A DNA stretch of 34,265 bases from Chara braunii (lineage: Eukaryota; Streptophyta; Charophyceae; Charales; Characeae), in contig BFEA01000394.1 in the NCBI GenBank assembly GCA_003427395.1, positions 1,159,726-1,193,990 of the forward strand, in the 5' to 3' direction. The position numbers and the translations under genes are program-made. Shown piece by piece: positions 30,263 to 34,265 of this stretch (position 1 is the first letter of the stretch; each line of letters starts with the position of its first letter). The notes under the pieces were generated by a model. The model worked only from the letters and a program-made list of their open reading frames with translations. It was not told the DNA's origin and made no database searches.

Positions 30263-31051
30263 ACCAGGGCGTTCGAGTTCAGAGCCCCTACCGAGCTCGC
30301 GACGCTCCATGTAGCAGCGGCGGGCCCAGTCGTACCTTTGGCAGTAGAAGAGGGGCTACCACCATCCAGCAGTGAGCCGGCTCAGGGCTCAGTAGAGGGT
30401 TCCATGGGCGTGCTCCTTGAGGCAGTGCATACTATGCAGGAGGAGGTGAGTTTGTTTTCACCCGAGCAGAGGATAGAGGAGCCTCTTGAGAGAGAGATGG
30501 GGATTGAGGCAGAGGGTGCCATCGAGGGCAAACTCCAGAGGATGGGCACGCCTGAGTACGGGCCAGAGGAGATTGAGGAGCAGCCCACGGCAGTGCCAAC
30601 AGAGACACTCGAGAGGAGACCTCAAAGGTTGGACACGCTTGAGTACGTCCCAGCGACAGGGGATTTGAGGAGTAGACTGGGATCTTGGGCTACTGGATCA
30701 GGGTCTGGGGAATCAGTTCCTGGAATGGAGCAGCAGGAGGTCGTTAGTACCGCAGCTCCCCGATCAGAGCAGCAGGGGGTTGTTAGTACCTTGGTAGGAT
30801 CTCCATCATCGCCACCTCCTCAGCCCAAGAAGAAGTAGTTCAAGAGGAAGGTTGATCAGTTATGCTTCTATTGCAAGAGAGGCGTGCATCTGGCTCTGGA
30901 CTGTCTCGAGTTCCTTGAGGATAAGGCAGAAGGAAAGGTCTCAGAGGCAGGGGGTAAGATGTATGATAAACAGGGTAGGATAGTAGAGAAGTCCGCAGAT
31001 GGACTTAGGGCTCAGTTATATAGGCAAAACCAGGAGGAGTTGAGGAGGTAG
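30263..31051 (+). pseudogene. Polyprotein C-terminal extension with CCHC knuckle
   Basis: Beginning with AFEFRAPTELATLHVAAAGP, this frame (30257-30838) is acidic, rich in Glu, Pro and Ser, with no enzyme motif. After TAG 30836-30838 the same frame continues to TAG 31049-31051 and holds CFYCKRGVHLALDC, a complete C-x2-C-x4-H-x4-C zinc knuckle (Cys 30863, Cys 30872, His 30887, Cys 30902), then a charged tail (YRQNQEELRR). In most Ty3/Gypsy elements the knuckle belongs to Gag before the protease. Here there is one in that place and a second after integrase. I recall a similar tail in Chara proteins, unchecked. Confidence 0.65.
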
Positions 31052-31735
31052 GGCCGGTTCTTGTCTATATAAGTGGGCGAGTGTCTTTTGAGTCATCAGC
31101 TTAGGTTCTGTGTGATACCCTCTTAGACTTAGAGGACCTACTAGTCTAGATCTGAACTCTAGTGTTCCTACTGAGTTGGGGTCTTGAGGATCAGGGTGAT
31201 TTAGATGAGGTATGTACATATTTAGGTGGCCTACGCCTGACCTTAGAGAGACAGATCTGACATGTATTCTAGGGGTAGTTGTCAGTGTAGGTTTGGTGTG
31301 GCTTGAGTTGAGTGAGTTATGATATGAAGACATTTTTTTGTGTGAGACATTTTATTTCCCTGAGTGTATATTATGATGAGGTTTCTTTCAGGGACCATTC
31401 TTATATGTGACGATCACTTGTCTCTCTCACATGTGTGGTTGTGCTCTGATGAATGAGGAGTTTGTGTGGACAATGTGTGAAAAACATCTTATGTGTCATG
31501 GGTACTGTGAATATGATTATATGCAAAACTGTCTACTCCTCAATATACTTATGCGACCTGCCCACAGGTAGCTGATAAGGCAGAGTATAAGGGGAGAAAG
31601 AGCAGCCCGTCTGTGAAAGGTTGTGAGGATTTTGAAAAATTATGAGCCCTGGAGGCTCAGAATGCTTACCATGTTGATTATTGATTGCTTAAACTGTGAT
31701 GAGGACCCATAAGATGGTCTCTCAATGATGTTCCG

Positions 31736-31975
31736 TTTTATGGTGGGGCCCCCTTGGATTTTGGAAAAGGGGGATGTTTTATGATGTTTTGTGCTGTAAC
31801 GAAACCCCTCGAGACTTTGAGAGAGGGGGTGTTTGGTTTTATGATGAGACCCTCGTGACTTTTGGAAGAGGGAGTGTTTTTGTTTTGTGGCGAGACCTCT
31901 CGGGATTTTGGAAGAGGGGGTGTTTTGTTTTATGATAAGAACCCTTTGGATGTCTGGAAAAGGGGAATGGTTTAT
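31736..31975 (+). repeat. Degenerate tandem repeat of about 45 bp
   Basis: Five units start near 31736, 31776, 31837, 31883 and 31928 with TTTTATG or TTTTGTGG. Each has a C-rich piece (GACCCTC or similar) and, about 20 nt on, a G-rich piece (AGAGGG or similar), so each unit could form a small hairpin. The second unit has an insertion. Confidence 0.75.
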
Positions 31976-32772
31976 GGTTGGAAGACTCAGCCTCAGAAGT
32001 TAGCAAATTGATTTATGGCATGGCGAATTGTTTGATGGGTGATAAAGTCTGACGGAAAGGGCCACTTTTTGTTTGGAATGTTTGAGAAAGTCGCAATGAG
32101 TGCAGGGCGAGAGATGTCTCACGGTGGATGGTTGCTGGCTCTGATCAAGTCAGGGGTCACGGCCTGGTGGATTTAGCGGTGAATTTGTTTGTAAGCGTAT
32201 GAAGGATGTCATGCCTATTGAGGGAGGGTTGGTAAATGTCTTCGGACCCTTGCTTATCACGCAGTGGGCCAGTGATTTTGTTTTACGACGCCCCCGTCTA
32301 ACCACTAATGCTAATTATGAGACATATTGAAGAAAGGTCAAGCTAACCGAAAAGAAGTTAGTACCTCTAAGGCGTAACCCCATTCGATGGCTGCTAGCCG
32401 GCGCAACCTGGCTACGGGACCGCGTGGGTAAGAGTTTAAGGGGGGGTGCCCGCCCCAGTGAAATTACTCCGCGGGATAGTGATGGTTGAGTATTTTCGGG
32501 GGAAATCCTGATTGAGTGTTTATCAGGAGAAAACCTATCGTTGTGTAACCAACGAAGGTACTGCCGTTAAATAACGATGAGGTGGGCCGTGGTCCTGGTC
32601 CGATCAGCCGGGCTATGGTGGACCAAGGTGGAGACCTAGCCTTTCTGTACTAGACTGCAGAAAGAGCTGAGCGAATATTTAAGTATACATATATAATTAT
32701 GTGTATTTGATTGCGCGAAATTTTTGAGAAGGAAGACGAGAGTGCCTTCAAAAGGTCTCGATTAAGGCCCGC

Positions 32773-32800
32773 GTCCCTAGTTTTTGCCAGGACTAGGGAC
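32773..32800. other. Perfect 9-bp stem hairpin
   Basis: GTCCCTAGT and ACTAGGGAC pair around a 10-nt loop. It lies about 280 nt before the 3' LTR; no role is known. Confidence 0.5.
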
Positions 32801-33648
32801 ACCCAACGAGAAGCCGAAGGTTGTCTAGGACCAGGGAGAGGATGATTGGGGAGGTCTTTCGAACTTATGCTGTCAGCATCCTAATTTCTGGGCGGTGAGA
32901 GGCCCAGGTTAGACACCTGGCAGCATATAGTTGTGAAGGCATGGTTTGATGAAGGCCTCTACCCTGTGTTTGTCGGCTAATCGGATTGGCTCGTTTTCCA
33001 TCAGCATTTGGAGTGTGGATTAATTTATAGCTTTCTGATTTGGCGAAGCGACGAGGACGTCGCTTAATATGGTCCGGTAAGTTGTCGGTGCGAATACCCT
33101 TACAAGGGTATCCGCCCTGTTTTTTGCAAGTTACAAAAAAAAATAGTTTTGGTTTAAAGTTTAAGTATACCGCGCTAAGCGCGACCGTGTCTGTAATTGC
33201 ATTGACTAGGTGGTTGACCACAATAGCGAGTGCGTGGGCGCGCAGGTTTAGGGCGCGCGTGATCTTTTTCTGTTGTTGATCGTAAAGCCGGCCCGAACCT
33301 CGGTCGTTCTGCTTGGTGATATTATTATTATTTATTTATTAAGCAGAAATTAAGGATATTTTCCTTTGATTGGTCCTTTTGACCGAGCCGAGTGCACGTG
33401 CGGAGAACGATCCCGACGACGGCATCGGTGACGACGGCGCAACTTCGTGCTTTGGCCCGAAGCGCGGTACCGTGGGTGTAGCAGGCACGCAAGAGCCTAG
33501 CTCACTGGGTGCATCGTTGAACTGTTGAAATACTGATCGCGTTCAAACCCAGATGGTGGGCTTTGATGAGCAAAAACCGAATATTCCGATTTGACTGAGG
33601 GCCTGGAGCTACATCTTTATTAAGTGAAAAAGGCTTGCTGGTACCAGG

Positions 33649-34025
33649 CGTGGGCTTAGCCCTATAGGTTAGAGCATTGGACTGGTACGCAGCAGGCGTA
33701 GGGATCGAGGCCAATAGCATGCGGCTAAGGAGCGAAGGAGTACAACAGAAAGGCTTGAGGGGTTGATGGGCCTGTGGGACTATCCCCCTCGCCTTTTGCC
33801 GATGGACGTAATGATGGGCCCGACCCGCGGCACTGGCGAGGTGCCAGCAGCTCCCCTGTTCCTGTCTGAATATTTATCTTGCTTTATTTATTTTATTTGT
33901 TCTTTTTATCTTAGTTTTATTTTACTTTAATATTTTTATTTTTACTTTTTTCCACGGCTATTGCCGGCCCCGTCCTAATTTGGGACGCGATACCGTGTCA
34001 ATGCCTGAGAAGCACTTAGAACCGG
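33649..34025 (+). repeat. tRNA-derived SINE-like module in 3' LTR
   Basis: A box TAGCCCTATAGGTTAGAGCA (33657-33676) and B box GGATCGAGGCC (33702-33712) are identical to the left LTR module, with the same 45-nt spacing, although nearby bases have changed. Confidence 0.5.
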
Positions 34026-34087
34026 GGGGGGGAAGGTGGGAGGAAGGTAGTTTTGCATACGTTTGAAATGGTCAACCAAAGCCTGAG

Positions 34088-34265
34088 CATTGTTTCTACT
34101 GTGAATGGCTTAGGGTTATGTTTACTTGACTGTTTTCTAAAGGACCAGACATTGTTTCTACTGTGAATGGCCTTGTTGCTATGTTTTATTTAGTTGTTTT
34201 CTGGAGGACCAGGCATTGTTTCTACTGTGAATGGCTTGTTTACTCTAGTTAACTCTGAGGGTTTG
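34088..34265 (+). repeat. 62-64-bp minisatellite at window end
   Basis: Same three units as at 20681-20858, starting at 34088, 34150 and 34214. Confidence 0.85.

Larger units (their letters stand above)
31052..33082 (+). other. Retrotransposon 3' untranslated region
   Basis: About 2 kb without a protein-like frame. It contains a 45-bp-type minisatellite (31736-31975) and a perfect hairpin (32773-32800). Sequence directly before 33083 is not purine-rich enough to call a polypurine tract. Confidence 0.5.
19207..34265 (+). mobile_element. Ty3/Gypsy LTR retrotransposon, defective
   Basis: A long direct repeat starting TGTCGGTGCG occurs at 19207 and at 33083 and flanks + strand gag, protease, RT, RNase H and integrase remains in Ty3/Gypsy order. 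The element is more than 15 kb, large for the group because of a long LTR, about 2 kb of leader and about 2 kb of 3' untranslated sequence. The peptides resemble Ty3/Gypsy polyproteins I remember from Chara (memory, not a search). Frameshifts, stops and loss of the integrase core make it non-autonomous. A polypurine tract before 33083 was not evident. Confidence 0.85.
33083..34265 (+). repeat. Putative 3' LTR, cut by the window end
   Basis: Starts TGTCGGTGCG like the copy at 19207 and follows it at a few percent divergence by eye, with the same palindrome (33094-33111), SINE-like module and minisatellite. It lacks the 468-nt module found in the left copy. The window stops at AGGGTTTG, the same bases where the left copy meets the gap. 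Confidence 0.75.

Overview
The window looks like repeat-dense nuclear DNA of a eukaryote, most likely a charophyte green alga close to Chara braunii. The grounds are a plant-style Helitron, a Ty3/Gypsy element whose Gag and Pol peptides resemble proteins I remember from Chara, abundant (CT)n tracts, splice-like signals and assembly gaps. The species call is inference. No bacterial-type gene, rRNA gene, complete tRNA gene or CRISPR array is visible.

Left part (about 1.1-8.7 kb): a decayed Helitron on the + strand. Its pieces follow the family order: basic N-terminus, DUF6570-like domain, Helitron_like_N with the HUH motif, the twin-tyrosine motif, Pif1-type helicase, and a C-terminal Ulp1-type (C48) cysteine protease. 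Stops and frameshifts break the Rep and helicase parts, and an AT-rich foldback sequence splits Rep. The protease lies in the same frame as the helicase C-terminus. It is the longest clean stretch, with its whole catalytic set (H, D, Q, C) intact.

Middle-left (8.7-14.3 kb): mostly non-coding. It holds two homologous 38-nt candidate exons 2.2 kb apart, a poly(A)-tailed retroposed 3' end on the - strand, a TATA-like site, a short basic Pro/Ser-rich ORF, and a broken ORF that may encode an RPA-like OB fold, which would suit the accessory gene of plant-type Helitrons.

Middle (14.3-19.2 kb): low-complexity and repeat DNA. It contains (GA/CT)n arrays, long A and T runs, duplicated modules of a mosaic repeat family, a 56-bp tandem duplication, and a foldback element with 31-bp arms that are 30/31 identical.

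Right part (19.2-34.3 kb): one Ty3/Gypsy LTR retrotransposon on the + strand. It has a putative 5' LTR interrupted by a 905-nt gap, a long leader with a candidate intron, gag, protease, reverse transcriptase, RNase H, the integrase zinc domain, and then an unusual C-terminal extension with a CCHC knuckle. The integrase catalytic core is deleted and several frameshifts and stops are present, so this copy cannot move by itself. The putative 3' LTR runs off the window at the same base where the 5' LTR copy enters the gap, a sign of an unresolved repeat. Both LTR copies carry tRNA-like, SINE-like modules with A and B boxes. The left copy has one extra module.
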